Shown here piece by piece: positions 15,775-24,743 of a DNA stretch of 42,859 nucleotides. The notes beneath the pieces were generated by a model, which was given only the letters and a program-made list of their open reading frames with translations, was not told where the DNA came from and ran no database searches. This DNA comes from Hydrogenibacillus sp. (GTDB taxonomy: Bacteria; Bacillota; Bacilli; Thermicanales; DSM-22653). Position 1 is the first letter of the stretch; each line of letters opens with the position of its first letter. The position numbers and the translations under genes are program-made. Location of the stretch: positions 1 to 42,859 of the forward strand of contig JADBKT010000012.1 of assembly GCA_014896255.1 (NCBI GenBank), read 5' to 3'.

Positions 15775-17096
15775 CGTTTTAACCGCGCCGTCTTCGAGGC
15801 GCGCACGACAAAACGGAGAGGCGTCCCGATCAAGGGGAAAGCCTGCCGGAATTGGTTTTCCAGATACCGTTCGTACGAAAAGTGCAGCCGTTCGGGATCA
15901 TTCACGAACAAGGCGATCGTCGGCGGCTTGGTGCCCACCTGCGTCGCGTATTTGATCCGAAGCGGCGTCCCGGCGTGCGACGGCGGCGGGTTTAAGGCCA
16001 GCGCCTCGCCGAGCACTTCGTTCAGCCGGGCGGTCGACAGGCGAAGCGCATGGTTGTCGGCGACATGGCGGGCGAGATCGAGCAGTTTCACGAGGCGCTG
16101 CTTTGTCTTGGCCGATACCATCTCCACCGGCGCATAGGCGATGAAGGCGAGCTCCTCGCGAATCGTCTTGACCATCCGGTCATACGTCTTATCGTCTTTC
16201 GCCACCAGATCCCACTTATTGACGACGAGGACGATGCCCCGCCCGGCCTTCTCCGCCTCGCCGGCGATGTGCTTGTCTTGTTCGACGACGCCCTCGGCGG
16301 CGTCGAGGACGACGAACACCACGTCCGCCCGGCGGATGGCCAGCTTGGCCCGAAGGACGCTGTATTTTTCCGCCCGCTCGTATACCCGGCCGCGCCGGCG
16401 GATGCCCGCCGTATCGATCAAGACATAGGGCGTGCCGTCGTAGACGAACGACGTGTCCACCGCATCCCGCGTCGTCCCGGCGACGGGACTGACGATCGCC
16501 CGTTCTTCGCCGACGAGCGCGTTCAAGATCGACGACTTGCCGACGTTCGGCCGCCCGACGATGGCGATGGAGACGGCTTCCGGCGCCTCTCTCTCCGGCG
16601 TCTCCGCCGGCAAATGGCTGAGCACGGCGTCCATCGCGTCTTCGATGCCGGTGCCGTGCGCCGCAGAGACGGCGTATGGCTCGCCAAGGCCCATCGCAAA
16701 AAATTCATAACGCCGTTCGACGTGCTTCGGATGATCGAGTTTGTTTACCGCGAGCACGATCGGTTTGCCCGATCGTCGAAGCAGCTCGGCGACCTCTTCG
16801 TCTGCGGCGGTCGGCCCGCTTTGGCCGTCGACGACGAACAGGATCACGTCCGCCTCGTCGATCGCCAGCTCCGCCTGCGCGCGGACGTTTTTGGCGATTT
16901 CATCTTCCGGATACGGTTCGATGCCGCCGGTGTCGATGACCACAAACCGGCGGTTCGTCCATTCGATTTCTCGGTACAGCCGGTCGCGGGTAATCCCCGG
17001 TCGGTCGTCGACGATCGACCACCGTTCTCCCACCAACCGGTTGAACAGCGTCGATTTGCCGACGTTCGGCCGCCCGACGATGGCGACGATCGGCAT
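15771..17096 (-). CDS. der: ribosome-associated GTPase Der (EngA)
   Basis: Der is an essential GTPase with two tandem G domains that acts in 50S subunit assembly. The product shows GRPNVGKST near 8-16 and a second GRPNVGKSS near 180, with DTGG, NKLDH, DTAG and NKWDL motifs, and a C-terminal KH-like domain (about 350-441). The ATG at 17096 gives the family start MPIVAIVGRPNVGKST. A TTG at 17102 has a better-placed ribosome site (GAGAGGTG 6 bases before) and would add two residues. It is upstream of, and overlaps, gpsA. Confidence 0.97.
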   Translation of the reverse strand: MPIVAIVGRPNVGKSTLFNRLVGERWSIVDDRPGITRDRLYREIEWTNRRFVVIDTGGIEPYPEDEIAKNVRAQAELAIDEADVILFVVDGQSGPTAADEEVAELLRRSGKPIVLAVNKLDHPKHVERRYEFFAMGLGEPYAVSAAHGTGIEDAMDAVLSHLPAETPEREAPEAVSIAIVGRPNVGKSSILNALVGEERAIVSPVAGTTRDAVDTSFVYDGTPYVLIDTAGIRRRGRVYERAEKYSVLRAKLAIRRADVVFVVLDAAEGVVEQDKHIAGEAEKAGRGIVLVVNKWDLVAKDDKTYDRMVKTIREELAFIAYAPVEMVSAKTKQRLVKLLDLARHVADNHALRLSTARLNEVLGEALALNPPPSHAGTPLRIKYATQVGTKPPTIALFVNDPERLHFSYERYLENQFRQAFPLIGTPLRFVVRASKTARLKR

Positions 17097-17183
17097 CCTC
17101 AAGGTCAACACCTCTCTCCGACATTCTACCATCGCCGGTTCAGGCGGTCAAAAACGCGGCACAAAACCCATCCGCTCCGCCCT

Positions 17184-17960
17184 TTATCGTTTCCGCTCCG
17201 TCCGGGAGATGTCCATCATGGGCGCGACGGTCGGTGTTGGCTCGACGTCCTGCGTCTTGGCGGGTCTCGCGCGTCGCCGACGCCTGAAACGATGGCGCAT
17301 CGTGCGTCGTTGCTTTAAGCGCCGACGCGCAAGGCGCCGCCATATTCCGCTACAGAGCCGCTCGAGTTCCACGAGCGTGGTGCGCCAGCCGACCGTCGCC
17401 CAGATGAAGAAAAGGAAACGCGAACCTTCGGCAATGCCCGACGGAAAAACGGGAAGATCGACGGCCTCCGCATAGACGGCATGAAGACCGTGGACCGCCC
17501 CTTTCGTGATCAGCCAGACGACGGTGGAAAGCGCCCACGCCTCGGCCGCATCGCGGCCGAGCAGCGCCGTGAAAAGCGCCGTCGCCGCCCAGGGGAGGAG
17601 CGGTTCGGGCAACAGATACAGCGCCGGGGCATCGACCAGCACGGCCAGCACGGCGGTCGTGCCGGCGGCGCCGAGCAAGGCGCGGGCCAAACCGGCAAAC
17701 GGATCGTTCGAAAAGTCCGGGGCCAGGCGAACCGCCCCCCACAAGAGCACGATGTCAGACAACGCGCCGGCTTTTGTCCACCCGGCGCCGAGGGCGAAAA
17801 GCTTTCCGCCGACGCCGAAAAACCAGAGGCCGGCGGGAAGATATTCGGCGCGAAGAGTACGCCCATCCGGCGGTACACGCCTCGTCGGTCGAAGCCATCC
17901 GCCCCGCCACAAAGCGAAAAAGACGATGAACATCAGCCATGCCTTGCCGTCGATGAACAC
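17184..17960 (-). CDS. polytopic membrane protein at the YphA position
   Basis: The 258-residue product has about five or six hydrophobic segments in its first 190 residues and then a strongly basic cytoplasmic tail (RRLARRRLKQRR, RRRRRARPAK). Between ypfD and der B. subtilis has yphA, also a membrane protein, so position suggests a YphA counterpart, although the tail here is longer. The frame opens at a TTG at 18044 inside the rpsA terminator; that portion would translate the hairpin and is rejected. GGAGG lies 10 bases before a GTG at 17960, chosen as start; an ATG at 17933 is an alternative. The function is unknown. Confidence 0.65.
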   Translation of the reverse strand: MFIDGKAWLMFIVFFALWRGGWLRPTRRVPPDGRTLRAEYLPAGLWFFGVGGKLFALGAGWTKAGALSDIVLLWGAVRLAPDFSNDPFAGLARALLGAAGTTAVLAVLVDAPALYLLPEPLLPWAATALFTALLGRDAAEAWALSTVVWLITKGAVHGLHAVYAEAVDLPVFPSGIAEGSRFLFFIWATVGWRTTLVELERLCSGIWRRLARRRLKQRRTMRHRFRRRRRARPAKTQDVEPTPTVAPMMDISRTERKR

Positions 17961-18004
17961 GCGCGGATCGCCTCCGGCAATGCAGTATGGCCAAAGGCGT
18001 ACGC

Positions 18005-18041
18005 AAAAAACCCTCCGGAACGCTTGGCGTTCCGGAGGGTT
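18005..18041 (-). terminator. rho-independent terminator after the rpsA-like gene
   Basis: A perfect 15-bp stem (18009-18023 with 18027-18041, arms built on CCCTCCGGAACG) with a 3-base loop is followed on the minus strand by TTTTTT. It lies about 20 bases past the rpsA-like stop. Confidence 0.95.
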
Positions 18042-18059
18042 CAAGACGTTTTGCGCCGC

Positions 18060-19223
18060 TTACTTCCACTCGTCCGGCCAATCGTCGCCGACGAGATCGC
18101 CGATCGTCACCCCGAGCCCGCCTGGCTTTTCGTCTTCCGAAGCGGTCTCGCGGGCGTCTTTGCGCACCGGCGCCTCGTCGACTTCCCGCATGCTTAAGCT
18201 GACGCGCTTTTCTTCGGGGATGAAGTCGAGCACTTTGACCCGCACAACCTGTCCCGGCTCGACGACTTCGCTCGGCGTGGCCACCCGCCGGCGGGCGAGT
18301 TGGGAGATGTGCACCAACCCTTCGACACCGGGCAAAAGCTCGACAAAAGCGCCGAAGGACGCCAGCCGGCGGACGATGCCTTCCCGCACCTCGCCGATCT
18401 TGATCTCTTCCTTCGCCCGCTCCCACGGGCTCGGACCGGCCTCCTTGAGGCTCAAGCTGATGCGCTCCCGTTCGGGATCGATGCGCAACACCTTGACCTT
18501 GACGACGTCGCCGATGTTCAAAACTTCGCTCGGATGCGCGACGTGATCCCACGAGAGCTCCGAGATGTGCACGAGGCCGTCGGCGCCCCCGAGGTCGATG
18601 AAGGCGCCGAAGTCGGCAAACCGCGCCACCCGGCCCTCGACGATGTCGCCGGGTTTGAGCCGCTCGAACAGTTCCGATTTCTTCGTTTCGGCCTCCTCCT
18701 CCAACACCGCGCGATGCGAGAGGATGACCCGATTCTGCTCACGGTCGAGTTCAAGCACTTTGACCTTCAGCGTCTTCCCTTTGTAGTCGCTGAAGTCTTC
18801 CACGAACGACGTCGAGACCTGCGAAGCGGGGATGAAGCCGCGGAGCCCGACGTCGGCGACGAGCCCGCCTTTGACGACGTCGAAGATTTTCGCCTCAAAC
18901 GCCTCGCCGCGTTCCAAATGCGCGCCGAGGCGCGCCCAGGCCTCATCGGCGTCGACCATGCGCTTGGAGACGACGAGCTCTTCCTTTTCGTCGTTGACCT
19001 TTTTGACTTGCACGCGCACTTCGTCGCCGACGGAAAGCACGTCGGAAATTTTCTCGATATGCAGCGCCGATACTTCGCTGATCGGCAGAATGGCCTCATA
19101 TTTGTAGCCGACGTCGACGAGCGCCTGCTTGTCCTCGATCTTCACGACTTTCCCGGTCAGACGGTCGCCGACTTGCGGGAACGCGAGATCGCCTTGCGCC
19201 ATGACTTCATGTTCTTCCATCAT
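18060..19223 (-). CDS. rpsA: S1-domain RNA-binding protein (RPS1 homologue, YpfD)
   Basis: The product is 387 residues with four S1 OB-fold repeats, beginning near residues 19, 104, 189 and 274; the last two carry FGAFIDLGG-DGLVHISELS and FGAFVELLPGVEGLVHISQL. This is the Bacillus-type short relative of ribosomal protein S1, which in Firmicutes is not an obligate ribosome component but binds RNA. The tail IGDLVGDDW resembles the B. subtilis YpfD terminus. AAGGAGGA lies 7 bases before tandem ATGs at 19223, which sets the start over an upstream ATG at 19259. It follows cmk as in B. subtilis and ends in a strong terminator. Confidence 0.95.
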   Translation of the reverse strand: MMEEHEVMAQGDLAFPQVGDRLTGKVVKIEDKQALVDVGYKYEAILPISEVSALHIEKISDVLSVGDEVRVQVKKVNDEKEELVVSKRMVDADEAWARLGAHLERGEAFEAKIFDVVKGGLVADVGLRGFIPASQVSTSFVEDFSDYKGKTLKVKVLELDREQNRVILSHRAVLEEEAETKKSELFERLKPGDIVEGRVARFADFGAFIDLGGADGLVHISELSWDHVAHPSEVLNIGDVVKVKVLRIDPERERISLSLKEAGPSPWERAKEEIKIGEVREGIVRRLASFGAFVELLPGVEGLVHISQLARRRVATPSEVVEPGQVVRVKVLDFIPEEKRVSLSMREVDEAPVRKDARETASEDEKPGGLGVTIGDLVGDDWPDEWK

Positions 19224-19305
19224 CGACAAATCCTCCTTAAGGCCGGAGCGCTCCTTCAAGCCCTTCCAGCACCATTGATTCCCACGGCCTTCCCTGAGGC
19301 GGCGC

Positions 19306-19989
19306 CTATCCGGGAAGGTTGGCGACGCTTCGATCGGCGCGCGCCAAGGCCACGATCCGATCGACGGTCTCCTCGATCGACATCTCCGTCGTGTCGAGTT
19401 CTACGGCATCCGGGGCCTTGGCGAGCGGTGCCGTCTCACGCGTCATGTCGGTCCGGTCGCGGGCCTCGAGTTCCTCGCGCACCGCATCCAACGTGACGGC
19501 ATACCCCTCGGCTTTCAGCTCCTCATACCTTCTTCGGGCCCGTTCCTCGAGCGCCGCGGTCAAGAAGATCTTGAGCGACGCGTCGGGAAAGACGACCGTG
19601 CCGATGTCCCGGCCGTCCATGACCACCTCCTGTCCTTCCGCCATCGCCCGCAGTCGGGATACGACGGCGGCGCGGACGCGCGGATGCCGAGCCACTTCAG
19701 AGACGACGGCACCGACTTCCGGATGGCGGATGGACGCCGTGACATCCTGGCCGTCGAGCAGAACCTGCGTAACTCCACCTGAGCCGTTCACCTCGATCGC
19801 CGTCTCCGCGAGAAGCCGTTCCAGCGCCCCCTCATCGTCCGTCGAGACGCCGCGCCGAAGCGCCTTGTAAGCGATCGCGCGGTACAGCGCTCCGGTGTCG
19901 ATGTACCGCGCGCCGAGCTTTTCGGCGACGCGCCGAGCGATCGTACTTTTCCCCGCACCAGCCGGACCGTCTATGGCGATTGCCCGCAC
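19306..19989 (-). CDS. cmk: cytidylate kinase
   Basis: Cmk phosphorylates CMP and dCMP with ATP. The 227-residue product opens with the P-loop AIDGPAGAGKSTIARRVAEKLG and has YIDTGALYRAIAY, the monophosphate region MDGRDIGTVVFPDA and EERARRRYEEL. The start is GTG at 19989 with a GGTGA-type ribosome site. It stands between the PilZ gene and the rpsA-like gene. B. subtilis also has ypfB here; I see no counterpart in the 170-base gap. Confidence 0.96.
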   Translation of the reverse strand: MRAIAIDGPAGAGKSTIARRVAEKLGARYIDTGALYRAIAYKALRRGVSTDDEGALERLLAETAIEVNGSGGVTQVLLDGQDVTASIRHPEVGAVVSEVARHPRVRAAVVSRLRAMAEGQEVVMDGRDIGTVVFPDASLKIFLTAALEERARRRYEELKAEGYAVTLDAVREELEARDRTDMTRETAPLAKAPDAVELDTTEMSIEETVDRIVALARADRSVANLPG

Positions 19990-20015
19990 CGTTCACCACT
20001 CCATGAGGATGCGAA

Positions 20016-20045
20016 AATAAGAAAAAGCAGGGCAGGTCCTGCTTT
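20016..20045 (-). terminator. terminator after the PilZ gene
   Basis: AAAGCAGG and CCTGCTTT form a perfect 8-bp stem with a 6-base loop (20024-20045). On the minus strand the second arm runs into TTTTTCTTATTTT. It lies between the PilZ gene stop and cmk and probably separates the two units. Confidence 0.75.
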
Positions 20046-20163
20046 GATCGAGGAGCTTATGTACGTTCCCCACCGCACGCCGCATTGCGTAACCCTTGCC
20101 CTTATCCAATTCTCGATTCATCAACCTCATTATACCACGACCGCATCTCAAACTCAACGACAT

Positions 20164-20823
20164 CTACATCAACCCTTTTTCCTTCAGCTGGAGCTGCCGA
20201 TCAAAGGCGAAGCGGACGAGCAACTGCTCGTCGGAAGGTGTGAGTTCCGTAAACTTCACCGAAGCGAACAGCACCTCCGGCTTGGCGTCGTCGTTCCACA
20301 GACGGACCACTTCCCCCGCCGCGATCACCTGCCGAGTGTCCCCGTTTCGAAACGCAAGCGCCACATACAGCTTGAGCGCATCGCCCCGAAGCAACCGCAT
20401 GCCCTTCGGCACGATGAACGACAGGCCGCCGGCGCTGATGTCGTGCGTCCTCAGGACGAAACGACGACCGCTTAAGTCCACGACCGCAAGCGGCAGAAGG
20501 GCCGGTACGCGCAAGTGGCTCCGGCGCTGCGTCCGTTCGATCGCCTCAGGATCCGGGCGGTACAGACGAACGAGCGGGATGCCTCTTCGTTCCGTTCCGA
20601 ACACCGTCGTCCGAAAACGATAGGCGACGCCGAGCGCATCGACGAAAAAAACGTTGAGCGTTCGGCCGCGTGGCCAATGATGAATGATGCGCCCTTCCCG
20701 AACGTCGAGCGGCAATTCGATCCACAGCGACGATTCGTCATAATCGGCGATTCTGCTTTGATACGCGGCTTCCGGTCGTTCCGGATCTTCCAACGTAATG
20801 GCTTGCCCGATGGTCAGCTGCAT
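20164..20823 (-). CDS. PilZ-domain c-di-GMP receptor (YpfA/DgrA-like)
   Basis: The 219-residue product has an N-terminal YcgR-type domain (about 1-95) and a C-terminal PilZ domain (about 98-215). The c-di-GMP motif is present: RSHLR at 101-105 and DISAGG at 128-133. In B. subtilis the homologue YpfA slows motility when c-di-GMP is high. The ypeB-ypfA-cmk order is the same as there. The ATG at 20823 has GAGGAG about 11 bases upstream. Downstream lies a terminator, so it ends the ypeB unit. Confidence 0.92.
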   Translation of the reverse strand: MQLTIGQAITLEDPERPEAAYQSRIADYDESSLWIELPLDVREGRIIHHWPRGRTLNVFFVDALGVAYRFRTTVFGTERRGIPLVRLYRPDPEAIERTQRRSHLRVPALLPLAVVDLSGRRFVLRTHDISAGGLSFIVPKGMRLLRGDALKLYVALAFRNGDTRQVIAAGEVVRLWNDDAKPEVLFASVKFTELTPSDEQLLVRFAFDRQLQLKEKGLM

Positions 20824-20891
20824 GCTGCGGTGTCTCCTCGCCCTCGATCATGCGTATTGCGTCCCAAGATCGCAGATCCTTTTTTCTTATT

Positions 20892-22241
20892 CTACGGCCC
20901 GTCATGGATAATTTCAACATTTTCCTCGATTCCCGTGTCGGCATTGAGGAATATGCGATAACGGCTCTGTCCGAGCGTCCCGGTATAGGCGTACGTCAGG
21001 ACCTCCTGACCCGTCTCGCCGACGATGAGCGCCGTCTCCTGCGCTTCCACGCGGAACGTCGGATCCAAATGCCGCTTGGCCGCCTCGATCGACAGCTTGG
21101 GCGTCGGATTGGCCCGCGGCCGATGAAAGAGCACGAAGTCGGTCTGATTGAGCCCGACGACGGAGCCGTCATCCAGCGCCACGTTCACCACGATCGCATC
21201 AGGATAAAGAACGATGCCCCGCTCCACCGGCACGTATGTCAGTACGGCGTTCCCGCCGTAGACCTCCCGTCGGATCAACCGGAGTTCCGGATACGAACGA
21301 CGGCGAAACGCCCGCTCGGCGCGCACCGCCGCTTGATCGAGCGAATAGCGGGCTTCGCCCACTTCTCGCGTGTTCATCCACCACAGCACGCGTCCGTCCG
21401 CCGTAAGCTCGACGAGCGTGCGCGCGCCTTTTTGCGCCCCTTCCGGCCTCGCGTCGATGGACACGTCGTAGAGCGGCGCTTCGTCTTGGACGACGACGAC
21501 GTCCGCTTTCGCGGTTTTCGGCGCGCCGACCGCCTGCCGGGCGATGTCCGCCGCCTTATGTTCATCGATCGGCTTTCGTACGGCGTCGGCGAGCCGCCGA
21601 AGCTCGGCCTCCCGACGGCTCATCCCCGAAACGGGCAAGGCCCCCATATCGAGCTTCATGTAGGTTTTCGACCGCTCACCGAGCGCCTCGATGCCGTCGA
21701 CGATCCCTTGATCTTGCGCAAGGTGCGCTTCCGCCAGCGCCTGTTCGACGTCCATCCAGCGCAATTTCTTGGCGTAGATGTCGGCTTGCATTTTTTGTAA
21801 ATGCGCTTGAATGTCCCCGCTCGCCCGGTAAAGCTCGGCCATCGTCCGGCGTTCTTCCGCCGTCACCGGCGATCGGTGAACGTCGCGGCGGATGATCTGA
21901 TAGGCAAAATCGCCGATACGCTCCAAAAATTGTTCCGTCTCCGCAAGCGGCAGAAGCGACAGCGGCAGCGCGCCGGCGGCGTTTTGCGCCGCGCTCGAAA
22001 GCCGCCAGACGGTCGAGAGCGTCGCCGTCTGCGGCCCCGCGCCGTTCGTGGCGATCGCTTTGCCGAGCGCGTCGTTCAGCTCGTCGACATACCGGACGAG
22101 ATCGGCGAAATGCCGCTGATATTCGTTTTCCGCTTTGATGAGCAGCGCGTTTTTTTCTTGCGATTCTCGATAACCCCAGTAGGCGACGACGATGAAAAGC
22201 GCCACGAGCGTCGCCGCCGTCCACCATGTTGACCGGCGCAT
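20892..22241 (-). CDS. ypeB: germination protein YpeB
   Basis: YpeB localises and stabilises the cortex-lytic enzyme SleB in the spore inner membrane. The 449-residue product has one N-terminal membrane helix (about 7-24), a helical domain containing LPLSLLPLAETEQFLERIGDFAY, a linker, and three PepSY-like repeats in the C-terminal half, ending in NADTGIEENVEII. AGGGGGG lies 7 bases before the ATG at 22241. The usual partner sleB, which stands directly upstream in B. subtilis, is not here. A weak sigma-G-like GTATA box occurs about 55 bases upstream, too degenerate to list separately. Confidence 0.95.
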   Translation of the reverse strand: MRRSTWWTAATLVALFIVVAYWGYRESQEKNALLIKAENEYQRHFADLVRYVDELNDALGKAIATNGAGPQTATLSTVWRLSSAAQNAAGALPLSLLPLAETEQFLERIGDFAYQIIRRDVHRSPVTAEERRTMAELYRASGDIQAHLQKMQADIYAKKLRWMDVEQALAEAHLAQDQGIVDGIEALGERSKTYMKLDMGALPVSGMSRREAELRRLADAVRKPIDEHKAADIARQAVGAPKTAKADVVVVQDEAPLYDVSIDARPEGAQKGARTLVELTADGRVLWWMNTREVGEARYSLDQAAVRAERAFRRRSYPELRLIRREVYGGNAVLTYVPVERGIVLYPDAIVVNVALDDGSVVGLNQTDFVLFHRPRANPTPKLSIEAAKRHLDPTFRVEAQETALIVGETGQEVLTYAYTGTLGQSRYRIFLNADTGIEENVEIIHDGP

Positions 22242-22343
22242 GCGATTCCCCCCTGGCGGCTAGTGTTTGCCGCCTTGAAGCGCCGTATACCCGTCCCCGC
22301 GCACACGCCGATATCAAAAACGCGCGCCAGTCAAAGCGCCCGT

Positions 22344-22547
22344 TCAGATGACCGACGTCTCCAGCGGGGTGATCGTAAAGTCGTCCGTATTGCCGCAAAC
22401 GCACTGGACGAAGCCCGTTTCGATTTCGCCGTTCTTGCTCCGGCGCCCGCGCAGGATGTAAACTTCGCCGCAGCGATTACAGCGAATGCGCACTTTTTCC
22501 CGCCGCACGCGCACGCCCTCCTCTGGTTTCGCTTCGCGTTCTTCCAT
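22344..22547 (-). CDS. small zinc-ribbon protein
   Basis: This 67-residue product has two cysteine pairs, CNRC at 23-26 and CVC at 49-51 followed by Gly, the layout of a single zinc ribbon. A run of basic residues precedes the first knuckle and the C-terminus is acidic. GGAGGA lies 9 bases before the ATG at 22547; a GTG three codons earlier overlaps the ribosome site. It occupies the place where sleB would be expected between the glutamate dehydrogenase gene and ypeB. No function can be assigned; nucleic-acid binding is a guess. Confidence 0.75.
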   Translation of the reverse strand: MEEREAKPEEGVRVRREKVRIRCNRCGEVYILRGRRSKNGEIETGFVQCVCGNTDDFTITPLETSVI

Positions 22548-22616
22548 CTTCTCCACTCCTCCCGGTTTTCATGCGCCGTCACGTGCCATGACGCGGTTTC
22601 ACGGAAAAATTTGCCG

Positions 22617-22666
22617 AAAAAAAAGAGGCTTTCGCCGCAGGGGTTCCATGATGCGAAGCCTCTTTT
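22617..22666 (-). terminator. terminator after glutamate dehydrogenase gene
   Basis: On the minus strand AAAAGAGGCTTCGC pairs with GCGAAAGCCTCTTTT (one bulged base) around a 17-base loop, and the second arm runs into eight T. It lies 10 bases past the dehydrogenase stop. Confidence 0.92.
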
Positions 22667-22675
22667 GCCGGAGCA

Positions 22676-23983
22676 TTACACCCAACCGCGATACCGCGAC
22701 GCTTCGGCCGTTTTGCGCACGCCGACCATGTACGCCGCCAGGCGCATGTCCACGCCCCGGCTTTCGGCCATCGCCACGACGTTGCTGAACGCCCTGACGA
22801 GCACCTGCTCGAGTTTCGCCAGCACTTCTTCCTCGGACCAGTAGTATCCTTGGTTGTTCTGCACCCATTCGAAGTACGAGACCGTCACCCCGCCGGCGCT
22901 CGCCAGCACGTCCGGCACGATGAACACGCCGCGCTCCGTGAGGATCCGCGTCGCCTCCCGCGTCGTCGGCCCGTTCGCCGCTTCGACGATGATCTTCGCC
23001 TGGATGTTCGGCGCGTTCTCCGCCGTGATCTGGTTTTCCACCGCCGCCGGCACCAGAATGTCACACGGAAGTTGCAAAAGCTCCCGGTTGGTGATCGTGT
23101 TCTTAAACAGCCGCGTCACGGTGCCGAATGAATCGCGCTTCTCGAGCAGGGCGTCGATGTCGAGACCTTCCGGGTCGTACAGGCCGCCGTAGACGTCGGA
23201 GATGCCGACGACCTTCGCTCCGGCGTCGTGCATGAACTTGGCGAGATAGCTCCCGGCGTTGCCGAAGCCCTGCACGACGACCCGCGCCCCGGCGAGCGGG
23301 ATGCCGAGCTTCTTCGCCGCCTCGCGGATCATGATCGTCACGCCGCGCGCCGTCGCCGTCTCCCGCACATGGGAGCCGCCCAGGACGATCGGCTTGCCGG
23401 TGATGAAACCCGGCGAGTCGTGTTCCCGGATGCGGCTGTATTCATCGAGCATCCAAGCCATGATCTGCGAGTTGGTGGCGATGTCCGGCGCGGGGATGTC
23501 CTTCGTCGGGCCGACGATCTGGCTGATCGCCCGCACGTAGCCGCGGCTTAGGCGCTCCAGCTCGCGGAACGAGAGCTCCGTCGGATTGACGACGATGCCG
23601 CCCTTGGCGCCGCCGTACGGCAGATCGACGATGCCGGCTTTGAGGGTCATCCAAATGGAAAGCGCTTTAACTTCATCCTCGGTGACGTCCGGATGAAAGC
23701 GCACGCCGCCTTTCGTCGGGCCGACGGCGTCGTTGTGCTGGGCCCGATAGCCCGTAAAGACCCGCACGCTGCCGTCGTCCATGCGCACCGGGATGCGCAC
23801 GGTCAAAAAGCGCACGGGTTCTTTCAACAGCTCATACATCGCCTCGGGATAGCCGAGCTTTTGAAGCGCCTCCTTGATGATCGCCTGCGTCGAGGCGAGC
23901 AGATTCATGTCCTCTTTCGCGCTCCGCTGGCCGTCCGCCTTGTCGGTGTGCGCCGCATCCACCGAACGGCCGGATTCGATCAT
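22676..23983 (-). CDS. gudB: glutamate dehydrogenase (GudB/RocG family)
   Basis: This enzyme interconverts glutamate with 2-oxoglutarate and ammonia. The 435-residue product carries PTKGGVRFHP, WMTLKAGIVDLPYGGAKGGI with the catalytic lysine, APDIATNSQIMAWMLDEY, the nucleotide-binding VVVQGFGNAGSYLAKF and the C-terminal EWVQNNQGYYWSEEEV typical of the NAD-dependent catabolic group. The frame opens at an ATG at 24007, but the predicted promoter would leave only a few bases before it; the ATG at 23983 has GGTGA 8 bases upstream. It lies downstream of mecB, the order seen around B. subtilis gudB. The symbol follows synteny. Confidence 0.93.
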   Translation of the reverse strand: MIESGRSVDAAHTDKADGQRSAKEDMNLLASTQAIIKEALQKLGYPEAMYELLKEPVRFLTVRIPVRMDDGSVRVFTGYRAQHNDAVGPTKGGVRFHPDVTEDEVKALSIWMTLKAGIVDLPYGGAKGGIVVNPTELSFRELERLSRGYVRAISQIVGPTKDIPAPDIATNSQIMAWMLDEYSRIREHDSPGFITGKPIVLGGSHVRETATARGVTIMIREAAKKLGIPLAGARVVVQGFGNAGSYLAKFMHDAGAKVVGISDVYGGLYDPEGLDIDALLEKRDSFGTVTRLFKNTITNRELLQLPCDILVPAAVENQITAENAPNIQAKIIVEAANGPTTREATRILTERGVFIVPDVLASAGGVTVSYFEWVQNNQGYYWSEEEVLAKLEQVLVRAFSNVVAMAESRGVDMRLAAYMVGVRKTAEASRYRGWV

Positions 23984-24017
23984 CGTTCCGTCACCGCCTA
24001 TGTTCATTTCGTCACCA

Positions 24018-24045
24018 AGTATACACCTTTTATGAAGCCTTGCAA
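24018..24045 (-). promoter_or_regulatory. sigma-A promoter for glutamate dehydrogenase gene
   Basis: TTGCAA (24040-24045) and TATACT (24018-24023) on the minus strand are 16 bases apart. The predicted start is near 24011, about 28 bases before the chosen ATG. An AT-rich stretch in an otherwise GC-rich region supports it. Confidence 0.65.
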
Positions 24046-24071
24046 GTAGGCACGACTTGCACGGTCACGAA

Positions 24072-24109
24072 AAGGCCCCCCTTCGGCGTCAAAACACGGC
24101 AGAGGAGGC
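24072..24109 (-). terminator. possible weak terminator after mecB
   Basis: On the minus strand GGCCTCC can pair with GGGGGCC, including one G-U pair, across a loop of about 20 bases, followed by TTTT. It stands between the mecB stop and the next promoter, a sensible place, but the stem is imperfect. Confidence 0.4.
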
Positions 24110-24146
24110 CGGTTTCAAGCCGAAGACGGGGCGAAAGGAATAACGC

Positions 24147-24743
24147 TCAGATGCCGAATCGCTCGGCGAGCACCGCCAGAGCGCGTTCAGGGATGATCTT
24201 CCGCCCGTATTCTTCCAGGACGTGGACGGTGATCGGCGCGATCTCTCCGTATTCGGCGAGCACCGCGACGAGCATCCGGAACGCTTCGTCGCCGATCTTG
24301 AGCGGTTCAAAATAGAGGACATAATGCCCCTTATAGTGATACAGCCGACCGCCGTCGCCGACGTACGCGCGAATGCGCGGCGCGACCGCGAGCACGTCTT
24401 CAAAGTCGCGAAACGCGCAGGCGATATCGTCGCGCTCTTCCAACGTCACCTCGAGTTCGATCGTCTCGCCGTCGAGGCCGGCCTCTTCGTCGACGTCTTC
24501 CTGGGAAGCCTTCGTCACGACGATGACCATCCCCTGCGAGGGCAGAGCGAACACTTCGACGGCCACCGGACCGTTGACCTCAAAGCCGACTTCATAGTAC
24601 GCCTGTTCCATCATATCGTTAAACAATTCGTGGACTTTCGGCAGATCTTTCCACAAATCGTCCTTGTCGATGTTGCGTTCCGTAAGATCGTCAAACGTCA
24701 AGAAGAAGCGCACTTTATCCGGGGTGAGCCGCTCAATGCGCAT
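24147..24743 (-). CDS. mecB: adaptor protein MecA/MecB (YpbH-like)
   Basis: MecA-family adaptors deliver proteins to the ClpC unfoldase. The 198-residue product starts MRIERLTPDKVRFFLTFDDL and continues with KDDLWKDLPKVHELFNDMMEQA, closer to B. subtilis YpbH (MecB) than to MecA. An acidic linker (about 88-100) leads to the C-terminal ClpC-binding domain, ending VHVLEEYGRKIIPERALAVL. GGAGGG lies 8 bases before the ATG at 24743; the longer frame to 24866 has no family similarity. Position next to gudB matches ypbH. A strong promoter lies about 200 bases upstream, leaving a long leader. Confidence 0.9.
   Translation of the reverse strand: MRIERLTPDKVRFFLTFDDLTERNIDKDDLWKDLPKVHELFNDMMEQAYYEVGFEVNGPVAVEVFALPSQGMVIVVTKASQEDVDEEAGLDGETIELEVTLEERDDIACAFRDFEDVLAVAPRIRAYVGDGGRLYHYKGHYVLYFEPLKIGDEAFRMLVAVLAEYGEIAPITVHVLEEYGRKIIPERALAVLAERFGI

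Noticed and set aside
17961-18044. N-terminal extension of the YphA-position protein to TTG 18044
   Set aside because: It would translate the rpsA terminator hairpin; a GTG with a ribosome site follows at 17960.
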